Source of the DNA: JACCTU01 sp963848525
Lineage (GTDB): Bacteria; Actinomycetota; Thermoleophilia; Gaiellales; Gaiellaceae
Reading direction: 5' to 3'
DNA: 64,000 nucleotides
Assembly: GCA_963848525.1 (NCBI GenBank)
Contig: CAWKDZ010000002.1
Span: forward strand, 930,001 to 994,000
This document shows, piece by piece, positions 26,149 through 35,038 of this stretch (positions are counted from its first letter, which is position 1; each line of letters begins with the position of its first letter). The notes beneath the pieces were generated by a model. It saw only the letters and a program-made list of their open reading frames with translations. It did not search any database and was not told the DNA's origin. The position numbers were made by a program, and so were the translations under genes.

Positions 26149-26843
26149 GCCTCCGGGCTCTCGAGCATGTACCCGGCCTGCCGGATCGTCCTGATCAGCG
26201 GCGGGCCGGTCACGTCGAGCTTCTTGCGCAGGTAGCTGACGTACGTCTCGACGACGTTCGAGTTGCCGCCGAAGTCGTAACGCCAGACGTTCTGGAGGAT
26301 CTGCGACTTGGAGAGCACGCGGCGCGGGTTGAGCATGAAGTAGCGGAGCAGGCTGAACTCGGTCGCCGTCAGCGAGACCAGCTCGTCGCCCCGGTGGACC
26401 TCGTGGCGGCTCTCGTCGAGAACGAGGTCGCCGAAACGCAGGACGTCGCCGGGCAGCGCGCCGGCCGTGCGGCGGAGGATCGCCTGGGTGCGCGCGACGA
26501 GCTCGGCGAGGCTGAACGGCTTCGTGACGTAGTCGTCGCCGCCGGCCCGGAGCGCCTCGACCTTGTTCTCGGTCGCGTCCTTCGCCGTCAGGAAGAGGAC
26601 GGCCGACTTGAAGCCGCGCTCGCGCAGGCGGCGCCCGACCTCGATCCCCTCGACGTCGGGGAGCATCCAGTCGAGCACGATCAGGTCGGGCTCGCGGCGC
26701 GCGGCCGACTCGAGCGCCTGCCGGCCCGTGAACGCCTCCTCGACCTCGTAGCCCTCGTAGCGGAGCGCAGTTGCGACCGCGTCGACGATCGACGGCTCGT
26801 CGTCGACGACGAGGATCCGCTGGCTGTCGGCCATGGGCGACAT
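26145..26843 (-). CDS. OmpR-family response regulator
   Basis: A 232-residue two-domain regulator. The receiver has the acidic pair in LVVDDEPSIVDA, phospho-acceptor Asp in LIVLDWMLPDVEG, Thr in FLTAKD and Lys in DDYVTKPFSLAEL, all functional. The C-terminal winged helix (LVLDESRHEVHRG, RRVLSKSQILQNVWRYDFGG, RTIRQAGYMLE) binds DNA as a dimer. It overlaps the histidine kinase by four bases. Start ATG 26843 or 26834. An 11-bp-spaced direct repeat sits in the divergent intergenic region and is a plausible autoregulatory site. Confidence 0.93.
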   Translation of the reverse strand: MSPMADSQRILVVDDEPSIVDAVATALRYEGYEVEEAFTGRQALESAARREPDLIVLDWMLPDVEGIEVGRRLRERGFKSAVLFLTAKDATENKVEALRAGGDDYVTKPFSLAELVARTQAILRRTAGALPGDVLRFGDLVLDESRHEVHRGDELVSLTATEFSLLRYFMLNPRRVLSKSQILQNVWRYDFGGNSNVVETYVSYLRKKLDVTGPPLIRTIRQAGYMLESPEA

Positions 26844-26858
26844 GGTTGCCCGCTTTCT

Positions 26859-26875
26859 TGTGAGTTGGCTGTGAG
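26859..26875 (+). promoter_or_regulatory. Tandem TGTGAG repeat, probable OmpR-type operator
   Basis: TGTGAG-ttggc-TGTGAG, two direct copies with an 11-bp period, lies 16 bp before the response-regulator start in the 102-bp divergent region. Direct half-sites spaced 10-11 bp are the usual target of OmpR/PhoB dimers, so it is a candidate site for either or both adjacent regulators. Confidence 0.5.
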
Positions 26876-26945
26876 CACGGTCAAGAGTGCCTGGCTCTCA
26901 GCGCCCTCCCAGCCCTTTCCCACTCGCGGGTGGTGAATTCTCGGG

Positions 26946-27611
26946 ATGGCGCGTGTCCTCCTGATCGGCGGCGCTCCCGCAGTGCAGGCGGCGCTCGGGT
27001 CAGCGTTTCGCGACGCCGGCTTCTCGATCCGCGCGGCGCGCGACGGCGCCAGCGGCGAGCAGCATCTCGAGGAGTTCCGTCCCGACCTCGTCCTGCTCGA
27101 TCCGCGCTTACCGGACCGCGACGGGCTCGAGCTCGCCCGCGAGATCACGAGCGTCGGGCTGACGGGCGTCGTCCTGATCGGCTCGGGCGACGGGACCGAC
27201 GACAAGGTCGCCGGCCTCAGGGTCGCAGACGACTACGTGACGACGTTCGCGCACCCGAGCGAGGTCGTCGCGCGCGGCCGGGCGATCGTCCGGCGCCTGC
27301 GCGGAGGAACGCTCGGCTCGCTGCGGTTCGCGGACCTCGTCCTCGACGAGGAGGCGCACCAGGTGACGGTCGCGGGGACGGCGGTCGAGCTGACGCCGAA
27401 GGAGTTCGAGCTGCTGCGCTTCTTCATGCTCAACCCGCGGCGGGTCCTCTCGAAGCGTCAGCTCCTCGCCGCCGTCTGGGGCAACACCTCGAACGCCGAG
27501 GAGGCGACGGTGCAGACCTACGTGGGCTACCTCCGGCGGAAGCTCGGCGAGCCGCCGCTGATCCACACCGTGCGCTCCTTCGGCTACGTGCTTCGGGACG
27601 GCGATGGTTGA
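26946..27611 (+). CDS. OmpR-type regulator with degenerate receiver
   Basis: A 221-residue winged-helix regulator. The receiver keeps the phospho-site position (LVLLDPRLPDRDG) but the N-terminal acidic pair is replaced (LLIGGAPAVQAA), and the switch lysine is replaced (DDYVTTFAHPSEV instead of TKPF). The DNA-binding domain is intact (ELTPKEFELLRFFMLNPRRVLSKRQ, then VRSFGYVLR) and closely resembles that of its divergent neighbour, suggesting duplication. No kinase gene adjoins. It probably acts independently of phosphorylation, as known for several atypical OmpR proteins. Confidence 0.88.
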   Translation: MARVLLIGGAPAVQAALGSAFRDAGFSIRAARDGASGEQHLEEFRPDLVLLDPRLPDRDGLELAREITSVGLTGVVLIGSGDGTDDKVAGLRVADDYVTTFAHPSEVVARGRAIVRRLRGGTLGSLRFADLVLDEEAHQVTVAGTAVELTPKEFELLRFFMLNPRRVLSKRQLLAAVWGNTSNAEEATVQTYVGYLRRKLGEPPLIHTVRSFGYVLRDGDG

Positions 27612-27619
27612 CCGCGCCA

Positions 27620-27686
27620 GCGGCCGCGAAGCGGCCGCCTTCAGGGGTGTTCGCGCGTCGCGGATCCGCGCGAGCGGATCCGCGAC
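27620..27686. terminator. Two strong hairpins between convergent genes
   Basis: A GCGGCCGC-gaa-GCGGCCGC hairpin (27620-27638) is followed by a perfect 13-bp stem GTCGCGGATCCGC with a GCGA tetraloop (27657-27686). They fill the 93-bp gap between the regulator gene and the DUF1996 gene and can act on both strands. No T run follows, so termination would depend on hairpin strength, as often seen in GC-rich actinobacteria. Confidence 0.6.
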
Positions 27687-27704
27687 TTGCGCAACGAGGT
27701 CAGC

Positions 27705-28544
27705 CTAGCGGCGGCCCCTGCTCCGGTTGAGGTACCGGTCGACGAGCCTCGAGAGCGTGTCCTGGTTCCACGCGTTGACGAAGTCCGCGTGCCCGGAGAA
27801 GTCGCCGCCCGACGAGAGCTCGGCCATGGGCCCGCCCTCGGACGCGTAGTAGACGACGAGCGTGAGCGACGGAACCTCGACCGGGTGCGTCGCGGGACAG
27901 ACGCCTTCGTTCGAGTACGCGAGGTGGGCCTTGTGGTCATCGCTGTCGAGCTGCCTGCCGTTCCAGCAGTTCGGAAACCGCAGCTGGAGCCGCAGCGACC
28001 CGCGGACGCACGTGGGGATCTCGCTCGACGCCGAGCGCCCGCCGCAGCTCCAGAGCGTGATCAGGGAGCTCTGCGGGCTGCGAGCGGCCGCGCTGCCGGC
28101 GATCACCTCGAGGTTCGCCGGGAACGCCTGCACCGGTTCGATCGTGCGGCGGACGTAGTACGCGATCGCGCCGCGCGGCCGGACCGCGTTGCCGTTGACC
28201 ATCAGCGTCGGCACCCAGTACGCGGCCGTGTCGGACCTGAGCCGGCACGTGGTCTCGCCGGAGGCGCGGAGCGCCGCGGGCGTCGAGTTCGCGTTCGTGG
28301 CCGTGTTGCCGAAGTACGTGTGGTCGTGCGAGCGGCCGGCCTGCCGGAAGAAGACGATCGGGTCGTCCTGGTTGCGGTGGCTGAACCCGCAGGCGACGGC
28401 GAAGTAGCCGCGGCCGCGGAGGAGCCCGTCGCCCCCGCCGCCGCCGTGCCCGCCGCCGCCTCCTCCCTGTGGCACGGCGCTGGCGACGGCCGCTGTTCCG
28501 GCCGCCCCGAGACCGAGTAGGAGGAGGACGATGAGACGTCGCAT
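27705..28544 (-). CDS. Secreted DUF1996 protein
   Basis: A 279-residue exported protein. Signal peptide MRRLIVLLLLGLGAAGTAAVASA, a Gly/His-rich linker (about residues 27-42), then a DUF1996 domain with SHDHTYFGN, DSDDHKAHLAY, PNCWNGRQ, CPATHPVEVP and FSGHADFVNAW. The His/Asp-rich conserved motifs suggest a metal site. Function of this domain is unproven. Start ATG 28544 is fixed by GGAGG eight bases upstream; GTG 28553 would overlap the Shine-Dalgarno. Bracketed by the double hairpin downstream and the divergent GST upstream. Confidence 0.88.
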   Translation of the reverse strand: MRRLIVLLLLGLGAAGTAAVASAVPQGGGGGGHGGGGGDGLLRGRGYFAVACGFSHRNQDDPIVFFRQAGRSHDHTYFGNTATNANSTPAALRASGETTCRLRSDTAAYWVPTLMVNGNAVRPRGAIAYYVRRTIEPVQAFPANLEVIAGSAAARSPQSSLITLWSCGGRSASSEIPTCVRGSLRLQLRFPNCWNGRQLDSDDHKAHLAYSNEGVCPATHPVEVPSLTLVVYYASEGGPMAELSSGGDFSGHADFVNAWNQDTLSRLVDRYLNRSRGRR

Positions 28545-28633
28545 CACTGACACCTCCGCGTCGTGCGTGACCCCGAGCCGCTATCGCACCACCGTGGTCT
28601 GAGAGCCGTCGGGGAGCGCGGTAAGGACTTGGT

Positions 28634-28639
28634 TAACGT
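28634..28639 (+). promoter_or_regulatory. Leaderless -10 element (TAACGT) of the GST gene
   Basis: TAACGT ends six bases before GTG 28646. A TTGGTT-type sequence just upstream is too close to act as a -35, and no Shine-Dalgarno is seen. Confidence 0.4.
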
Positions 28640-28645
28640 GGACGC

Positions 28646-29241
28646 GTGCTCCTCTACGACAGTCCGGTCTCCGGCAACTGCTACAAGGTTCGCCTGCTGC
28701 TCGCGCACCTCGGCGTCCAGTACGAGCGGCGTTCGGTCGACGTCGTCGACCGGTCGGGCCGGCCGGAGCTGCTCGGCGCGCTCAATCCGGCGCTGCGCGT
28801 GCCGACGCTCGTGCTCGACGACGGCCGCCCGCTCGCGGAGTCGAACGCGATCCTCTGGTACTTCGGCGAGGGCACGCGCTTCGTGCCCGAGGACCGCTAC
28901 GAGCGCGCGAAGGTCTTGCAGTGGATGTTCTTCGAGCAGTACGACCACGAGCCTGCGCTCGCGGTCGTGCGCTTCTGGGTCGCGTACTCGGGGCGTCCCG
29001 AGACGTTCGCCGACCGGCTCGAGGAGCGGCGCGCGGCCGGCTACCGCGCGCTCGCGGCGATGGAGCGGCATCTCGCCGAGCACGAGCTGCTCGTCGGCGA
29101 CGGGCTCACGCTCGCGGACATCTCGCTCTACGCGTACACGCACGTCGCGCACGAGGGCGGCTTCGAGCTCGAGACGTACCCGGCGGTGCGCCGCTGGGTC
29201 GAGCGCGTCGCCGCCGAGCCCGGCCACGTGCCGATCGACGC

Positions 29242-29245
<4 letters not shown>
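28646..29245 (+). CDS. Glutathione S-transferase-family protein
   Basis: A 199-residue two-domain GST. The thioredoxin-like domain begins LLYDSPVSGNCYKVRLLLAHLG with Ser/Cys at the active-site turn, followed by NPALRVPTLVLDDG with cis-Pro and the glutathione-gamma-Glu motif ESNAILWYFGEG. The all-helical C-terminal domain includes LVGDGLTLADISLYAYTHVA. The start is GTG with a leaderless -10. Its stop shares CTAG with the convergent thiolase. Actinobacteria of this type generally lack glutathione, so the thiol partner is unknown. Confidence 0.88.
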
Positions 29246-30412
<1,167 letters not shown>

Positions 30413-30413
30413 G

Positions 30414-31574
30414 CTACGGCGCGGTGAACTTGACGTCGAAGTAGAGGTCGTTCGGCGAGTCCTCGACCGACTTGACGATGCACCGTTCCTTCAGCCGCGT
30501 CAGCAGGTCGGTGTCGGGGACGTTGTGGTAGGTGTCGGTGCACGTCGACACGACCGCGTAGCGCTTGCGGTTGTCGCGTGCGGGCACAGGCAGGATCTTG
30601 TCGAGCAGCTTCCCCGAGGGCGTTCCGTTCCAGCTCCCGTGGTGCGCGACCTTGAGCAGGTGGACCGGCTTGAGCAGCCCGCGCTTGTCCATCTCCTTCC
30701 AGCTGCGGTGCTCGGCGTCGCCTGGGAAGAGCAGGCGGAAGCCGCGCCACTCGAGCGCGAACACGACGCTGCTGTTGTTCGCGGCGCGGTCGATCGCGAG
30801 CAGGTTGTCGAAGACGCCGCGGACGCGGCTGTCCACGAGCCGGTAGAAGGCGCCGCTGTCGACCCCGCGTGGCGGGGTCGGAACGTTCAGCGAGCGCAGG
30901 CGGTCGCCGGTCGAGCCGTTCGCGCTCGCCCCGAACGCGACCGGCTGGAACGAGCCGTAGTAGATCGAGGTGTCCTGCTCGGGAGCCCAGAGCTCGAGCT
31001 TCGCCTCGCGAAACGGATGCGTGCCGCGCAGGTCGAGCCCGCGGTGAACGTAGGTCGGCTTCGTCTGCGAGAGCTTGCGCAGGTAGCCGACGCAGTGGCC
31101 CGTCCGCTCCGGGTTGTTGTTCAGGAGCAGCGGCTGGAGCGCGTCGGCCGCCTCCTCCGGCGCTGCCGAGAGGAAGCGCGCGGCGTTCCGGTACGCCGCC
31201 GCGGCCTCGAGCTTCTTGCGCTCGGCGTTCGGATGCCTCGTGTAGTAGCCGGGCTCGGCGGAGGCCGTGATCCACGAGCGCCGCACGTCGAGGTCGACGC
31301 CGAGCTCGTTCGACGCGAAGAGGAGACCCTGGACGTGGTCGAGATGCTCGTGGGTCATCACGTAGAGGTCGAGCGGCTTCCCCTTCAACTGCTTCTCGAT
31401 GTCCTCGACGACGGGGCGGAACACGGCGTCCTCACCGCCGTCGCCGCGGAGGACGTTGCCCACGTCGACGAGGATGTGCCGCTTCGTCGTCTTCGTTCCG
31501 TGCCGGTCGGGCACGGTGATCAGGACGGCGTCGCCAAAGCGGACGTTGTAGACGCGTACCCGAAGCGTCGCCAT
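30414..31574 (-). CDS. MBL-fold hydrolase, ComEC-like, paired with a protease
   Basis: A 386-residue metallo-beta-lactamase-fold protein with no signal peptide or membrane segment. It has the HxHxDH metal motif (THEHLDHVQG, residues 74-83), a second-shell Asp in LFPGDAEH near 290, and KVAHHGSWNG near 312; the pair PGDxE plus HHGS is typical of the ComEC/Rec2 nuclease-like subfamily. A roughly 110-residue insertion (about 100-220) is unusual. ATG shares one base with the stop of the upstream gluzincin gene (TGATG), so the two are translated together. Role unknown; nuclease or phosphodiesterase activity is an inference from subfamily. Confidence 0.82.
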   Translation of the reverse strand: MATLRVRVYNVRFGDAVLITVPDRHGTKTTKRHILVDVGNVLRGDGGEDAVFRPVVEDIEKQLKGKPLDLYVMTHEHLDHVQGLLFASNELGVDLDVRRSWITASAEPGYYTRHPNAERKKLEAAAAYRNAARFLSAAPEEAADALQPLLLNNNPERTGHCVGYLRKLSQTKPTYVHRGLDLRGTHPFREAKLELWAPEQDTSIYYGSFQPVAFGASANGSTGDRLRSLNVPTPPRGVDSGAFYRLVDSRVRGVFDNLLAIDRAANNSSVVFALEWRGFRLLFPGDAEHRSWKEMDKRGLLKPVHLLKVAHHGSWNGTPSGKLLDKILPVPARDNRKRYAVVSTCTDTYHNVPDTDLLTRLKERCIVKSVEDSPNDLYFDVKFTAP

Positions 31575-33253
31575 CAGCGGCGCGGTGCGACGTGGAGGGT
31601 GCGGGCGGTGCCGCGGACGCGCATGCGGCCGCCCATGATCTCCGCGCGGACGGAACCACGGAGCGGGGCGCCGTCGAACGCGGTCGCCTGGTGCGCCGGG
31701 AGGAGCACGCCCTCGTCGTCAAGTCGGAGCAGCAAGCGGTCGCGCTCGCGGCGCTGGTCCGCGAGGCGCGTCTTCAGCCTTGCGCGGACGACCCGGGCAG
31801 GGTCACCCCACTCGATCGCGAGCGTCGTCCCGGTCGTGATCTGCCGCTCGTCCGGGAACCAGCGCCCGCCCGGGTTCCTCTCCGGCTGGCGCCAGGCGAC
31901 CTTGAACAGGCACTCGACCACGTCGCGGCGCTCGCGGCCGCGATGGTACGAGCGCTTCTTCGTCTTCAGCCGCGGACGGACGTCGAACGGAATCTCCGGC
32001 GGGATCCCGAGCAGCCTGCGGTTGCGGTTGGCGAAGTCGTACGCCGCCCAGTCGCTGTCGAACAGCGTCTGGAGGTCGACGCCCGCCAGCGCGCGGCTGA
32101 CGCGTGGCGGCGGGACGTGGAGCTCGTCGAGGTCGCGCACGATCCGCCGCCTGACGAACTCCCTGCACAGCCACGTTCGACCCTGTCCGGCCTCCGGGTG
32201 CTCGGCCTGGTCGGAGGCGATGATCGCGCGGCCGAAGTCCGCGAACGAGATCTCTCCTGGCGGGAGGTAGTCGAGCGCACGGAAGACCATCCGCTGGAAC
32301 TGCTCCGCCGCGACGAAGAGCGCCTTGCCCGAGACCGAGGACTCGCTCTCCCCCTCCGCCTTCATCAGCCGGCGCTTTTGCCGCTCGTGCAGCTTCACCA
32401 TCACGGTGTAGAGCGCGCCCGTCAGCACCTCGCTGAGGTCGTGCGGCTCGGTCTCGTCGACGTTCTCGTCGCCGAGCTTGCGGTCGTTGAGGACGTTGCG
32501 CAGGTAGAACTGCCGCCGCTCGGGGTCGAGCGCCTGCCCGAACTCCTCGGCCAGACGCGTGAACGCGGTCGAGTCCCGGATCGAGCCGTTCGTCTGGCTG
32601 AGCACCGTCTCGCGCACGGTCGGGCTGCGGAACGCCATCACGAGCGCCGTCATGTCGGCGATCGCCTCGTGGAGCGCCAGCGACTGCGGCGTCAGGGCGT
32701 TGTAGAGGTCGGGCGCGATCCCGTCGAGGATCGCGTGGCCGCACTCGTGCGAGACGATGTCGTGGGAGAGCGACGTGTACACGGTCGTCAGCGCGTTCGT
32801 CGGGCTCTTGGACGGGAAGTGGAAGAACTGGAGGCTGTGCGACTCGCGTTCGTAGAACGCGTTCGCCCACTGCCCGGCGCGCGGGACGATCAGGAGCTGC
32901 GGGGCGCCGAACGCCCATTCGAGCGGGCGTCCGAGCGTGTCCTGCTCCTCGAACATCTGCATCGTCCGCAGCGCTGTCGCGAAGACGCTCACCTGCATGA
33001 AGTCCTGCGACTCGACGGCGGTCTCGTCGGCGATCTCGTACCTGCCCGGCTCGATGCCGCTCGGCGGCACGAAGCGCGCGCCCTTCCGGAGGCGATTCGT
33101 CGTCGGGTTGAAGTCGAGCACGGCTAGGCGACTGTTGACCGGCCCGTCGAGGAAGACCTCGTCGCGGTCGACCGTGAAGCTCTCGACCGGGTTCATCCCC
33201 TTCTCCCCGGCCGCGGCCTGGTCCTGGACGATCAGCGGCAGTCGAACCTTCAC
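31574..33253 (-). CDS. Gluzincin (thermolysin-like) metalloprotease, cytoplasmic
   Basis: A 559-residue protein with an M4/M36-type zinc protease core: HDIVSHECGHAILDG gives the HExxH motif at His169-His173, and ALHEAIADMTAL gives the third ligand Glu196, 23 residues on. There is no signal peptide, unlike secreted thermolysins, so it should act inside the cell. The N-terminal 120 residues and C-terminal 250 residues match nothing I recognise; the C-terminal part is rich in Arg and beta-strand-like sequence. GTG start follows GAGGGA by eight bases and a dedicated promoter. It is first in a two-gene unit with the MBL-fold hydrolase. Confidence 0.8.
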   Translation of the reverse strand: MKVRLPLIVQDQAAAGEKGMNPVESFTVDRDEVFLDGPVNSRLAVLDFNPTTNRLRKGARFVPPSGIEPGRYEIADETAVESQDFMQVSVFATALRTMQMFEEQDTLGRPLEWAFGAPQLLIVPRAGQWANAFYERESHSLQFFHFPSKSPTNALTTVYTSLSHDIVSHECGHAILDGIAPDLYNALTPQSLALHEAIADMTALVMAFRSPTVRETVLSQTNGSIRDSTAFTRLAEEFGQALDPERRQFYLRNVLNDRKLGDENVDETEPHDLSEVLTGALYTVMVKLHERQKRRLMKAEGESESSVSGKALFVAAEQFQRMVFRALDYLPPGEISFADFGRAIIASDQAEHPEAGQGRTWLCREFVRRRIVRDLDELHVPPPRVSRALAGVDLQTLFDSDWAAYDFANRNRRLLGIPPEIPFDVRPRLKTKKRSYHRGRERRDVVECLFKVAWRQPERNPGGRWFPDERQITTGTTLAIEWGDPARVVRARLKTRLADQRRERDRLLLRLDDEGVLLPAHQATAFDGAPLRGSVRAEIMGGRMRVRGTARTLHVAPRR

Positions 33254-33267
33254 GAGCGTTCTCCCTC

Positions 33268-33297
33268 AGCATAGGTTGCGCCGCGCCGATCGTTCCA
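33268..33297 (-). promoter_or_regulatory. Promoter of the protease/MBL unit
   Basis: On the minus strand TGGAAC (33297-33292), an 18-base spacer and TATGCT (33273-33268) make a sigma-70-like promoter ending 14 bases before the GTG start at 33253 and followed by a GAGGGA ribosome site. It overlaps the divergent thrC promoter. Confidence 0.5.
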
Positions 33298-33304
33298 CTA
33301 CCGT
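33276..33304 (+). promoter_or_regulatory. thrC promoter
   Basis: TTGCGC (33276-33281), a 17-base spacer and TACCGT (33299-33304) predict transcription from about 33311, leaving a leader of about 115 nt that holds the hairpins described at 33349-33404. The region is shared with the divergent protease promoter. Confidence 0.5.
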
Positions 33305-33348
33305 GGAATCGCAGTGGCGCGCACAGGCTTTACGTTTCTCGTTACCCT

Positions 33349-33415
33349 CGTGCGCCCGCACGCGCGCTAGCCGGCGTTCGCTTCCCCCCGCCCGGCCGAC
33401 TAGCGAAAGAGACGG
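33349..33415 (+). promoter_or_regulatory. thrC leader RNA structure shared with gltB
   Basis: Hairpin P1 (CGTGCG/CGCACG, 33349-33362) is followed after three bases by P2: GCTAGCCGGCG (33366-33376) pairing imperfectly with CCGGCCGACTAGC (33392-33404). The P2 loop is pyrimidine-rich and contains CCCCGCC, complementary to GGCGGGG that overlaps the thrC Shine-Dalgarno (GGAGG at about 33415). The same order and the identical 11-base arm occur in the gltB leader. This arrangement could hide or expose the ribosome site. Structural reading only, no folding was computed. Confidence 0.5.
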
Positions 33416-33425
33416 AGGCGGGGAC

Positions 33426-34508
33426 GTGACTCGCGCCCTGCGCTGCCGCCTCTGCGAGCGCACGCAGCCGCTGGCGCCGCGCTCGCACTGCCCCGAGTGC
33501 GACGGCCCGCTGGACGTCGTCTACGAGCCGGCGTTTCGACACGCAGAGCCCGCCCGCACACCGCTCGTCCAGGCGGAGCGGCTCTCGGAGCTCCTTGACG
33601 TCGAGCTCCTGCTCAAGCTCGAGGACGCGAACCCCACGCACTCGTTCAAGGACCGGATCGCGGCGACCGCGGTTGCCGCAGCGCGGGAGTTCGGGTTCGA
33701 GACGCTCTGCTGTGCCTCGACCGGCAACCTCGGCGAGGCGGTCGCCGCCCAGGCTGCTGCCGCCGGGCTCGAAGCGGTCGTCTTGTATCCCACCGACGCT
33801 GTCGACGTCGCGCCGACCCCCTCGTACGGCGCGCGCGTCTTCGGGGTCGACGGAACGTTCGACGAGTGCCGCGAGCTCGAGCGCCAGCTCGAGGAGCTCT
33901 TCCCGTGGGGCTTCCTCGGCGGGAACCTGCATGCGCTGGCGTCCGAGGGTGCGAAGACGATCGCGTACGAGCTCGTCGAGCAACTCGGCGAGGCGCCCGA
34001 CGCCGTCGTCGCTCCGGTCGCGTCCGGGACGCTGCTCGCGAAGCTCGCCCAGGGCTTCAGCGAGTCCGGGGCCAGGCCGCGGCTCTACGGCGCGCAGGCC
34101 GGCGGGTGCCCTCCGCTCGCGGCCGCCTGGGCCGACGACCGGCCGCTCTCGAAGGTGCGCCCGCAGACCGAGGTGCGCTCGCTCGCGATCGGCGACCCGG
34201 CCTACGGCGAGCTCGCGGTCGGCGCCGCGCGGATGTCGGGCGGGGCGATCACGTGCGTGCCCGAGGACCAGATCGCCGATCGCACGGCCCTGCTCGCCGA
34301 GACGACCGGGACGCTCGCCGACTCGGCGGGCGGCGTGGCGCTCGGCGCGCTGCTCGAGCTCGTCCGCACGGGCGCGATCGGCGAGGGCGAGCGGGTCGTC
34401 CTCGTCGTCACGGGGACCGGGTTGAGGCCGTACGCGGTCGCGCGGCGCACGCCCGCGGCCGAGGTTGACGGAGACCTCGACTCGCTGCTCGCGGCGCTCG
34501 GCGTCTAG
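33426..34508 (+). CDS. thrC: Threonine synthase
   Basis: A 360-residue PLP enzyme of fold type II making threonine from O-phosphohomoserine. The N-terminus has a zinc-ribbon-like CRLC...CPEC element (residues 7-25), as in many class II threonine synthases. The PLP lysine is in DANPTHSFKDR, with ASTGNLGEAVAAQAA for phosphate binding and a glycine-rich AGGVALG segment near the C-terminus. GTG 33426 is supported by GGAGG seven bases upstream. No homoserine dehydrogenase or kinase gene is nearby. Its TAG stop lies inside the left arm of the palindromic element. Confidence 0.9.
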   Translation: MTRALRCRLCERTQPLAPRSHCPECDGPLDVVYEPAFRHAEPARTPLVQAERLSELLDVELLLKLEDANPTHSFKDRIAATAVAAAREFGFETLCCASTGNLGEAVAAQAAAAGLEAVVLYPTDAVDVAPTPSYGARVFGVDGTFDECRELERQLEELFPWGFLGGNLHALASEGAKTIAYELVEQLGEAPDAVVAPVASGTLLAKLAQGFSESGARPRLYGAQAGGCPPLAAAWADDRPLSKVRPQTEVRSLAIGDPAYGELAVGAARMSGGAITCVPEDQIADRTALLAETTGTLADSAGGVALGALLELVRTGAIGEGERVVLVVTGTGLRPYAVARRTPAAEVDGDLDSLLAALGV

Positions 34509-34673
34509 GAGGGTTTGGCGGAATGGCGCTCGTTGCCAGGGTGCGATGCTCGTTCCCAGGCAAGGACGCAGGGAGCGTTCGTATCCTTGTGATACGGGCG
34601 CGACTGAGGACGCCGCCTGGGGGCGAGCAGCGCGGCCTGGCGGCACAGCCGCTATTTCGCCAAACCCTCCTAG
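34505..34673. repeat. 169-bp near-complete palindrome with 20-bp terminal repeats
   Basis: Ends CTAGGAGGGTTTGGCGGAAT and (reverse complement) CTAGGAGGGTTTGGCGAAAT match at 19 of 20 positions. Inner blocks also pair: GCTCG..CCCAGGC near 34549 with its complement near 34618, and a central CGTATC-cttgt-GATACG loop (34580-34596) at the exact midpoint. The whole element can fold into one long hairpin. It fills the gap between thrC and the HxlR gene, and its terminal CTAG supplies the TAG stops of both. No coding capacity. It could be a MITE or an unusual bidirectional terminator. Confidence 0.75.
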
Positions 34674-35020
34674 CGCGCGAGCGGGGCGCCAGGGACGAGC
34701 CACGAGCGGCCGTACGCCGTCATCGCGTCGATCACGGGCAGCAGGTCACGGCCCTTCGCGGTCAGCTCGTACTCGACGCGCGGCGGCGACTCCGGGTAGC
34801 TGCGCCGGCGGACCACGCCGATCTTCTCGAGCGCGCGCAGGCGCTCTGCGAGCGTGCGGCTGCTGATCCCTGCGCACGAGTGCTCGAGCTCGCGGAAGCG
34901 CTTCTTGCCTCCGGCCAGGTCGTAGATCAACAGCGCGGTCCACTTCGCTCCGATGATGTCCGCGGACGCAGCGACGGCGTCGCGCTTCTCGTCGGAGAGC
35001 CGCTCTGTGCTGACCGCCAC
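34670..35020 (-). CDS. HxlR-family transcriptional regulator
   Basis: A 116-residue winged-helix regulator of the HxlR (DUF24) family: IIGAKWTALLIYDLAGGKKRFRELEHSCAGISSRTLAERLRALE (read here as the helix-turn-helix between residues 23 and 66) and the wing VEYELTAKGRDLLPV. A Cys49 in the recognition region resembles the redox-sensing cysteine of HypR/QorR types. A TAAACT -10 lies eight bases before GTG 35020. A perfect palindrome ACTTCC-A-GGAAGT (35019-35031) overlaps the -10 and start codon, suggesting autorepression. It is convergent with thrC and follows gltB by 18 bp. Confidence 0.9.
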   Translation of the reverse strand: MAVSTERLSDEKRDAVAASADIIGAKWTALLIYDLAGGKKRFRELEHSCAGISSRTLAERLRALEKIGVVRRRSYPESPPRVEYELTAKGRDLLPVIDAMTAYGRSWLVPGAPLAR

Positions 35021-35034
35021 TTCCAGGAAGTTTA
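35019..35034 (-). promoter_or_regulatory. HxlR promoter with palindromic operator
   Basis: TAAACT (35034-35029 on the minus strand) is eight bases before GTG 35020, and the 13-bp palindrome ACTTCC-A-GGAAGT (35019-35031) covers the gap and start codon. The arrangement suits a regulator that shuts its own leaderless promoter. It lies directly after the gltB stop codon. Confidence 0.55.
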
Positions 35035-35038
35035 GTCC

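Noticed and set aside
28445..28490. Gly/His-rich run of the DUF1996 protein as a repeat or coding error
   Set aside because: It lies in frame between the signal peptide and the conserved domain and is a common flexible linker.
30414..31574. MBL-fold protein as a ComEC DNA-uptake protein
   Set aside because: It has no membrane segment, and no other competence gene is nearby; the soluble ComEC-like subfamily and the protease partner are a better description.
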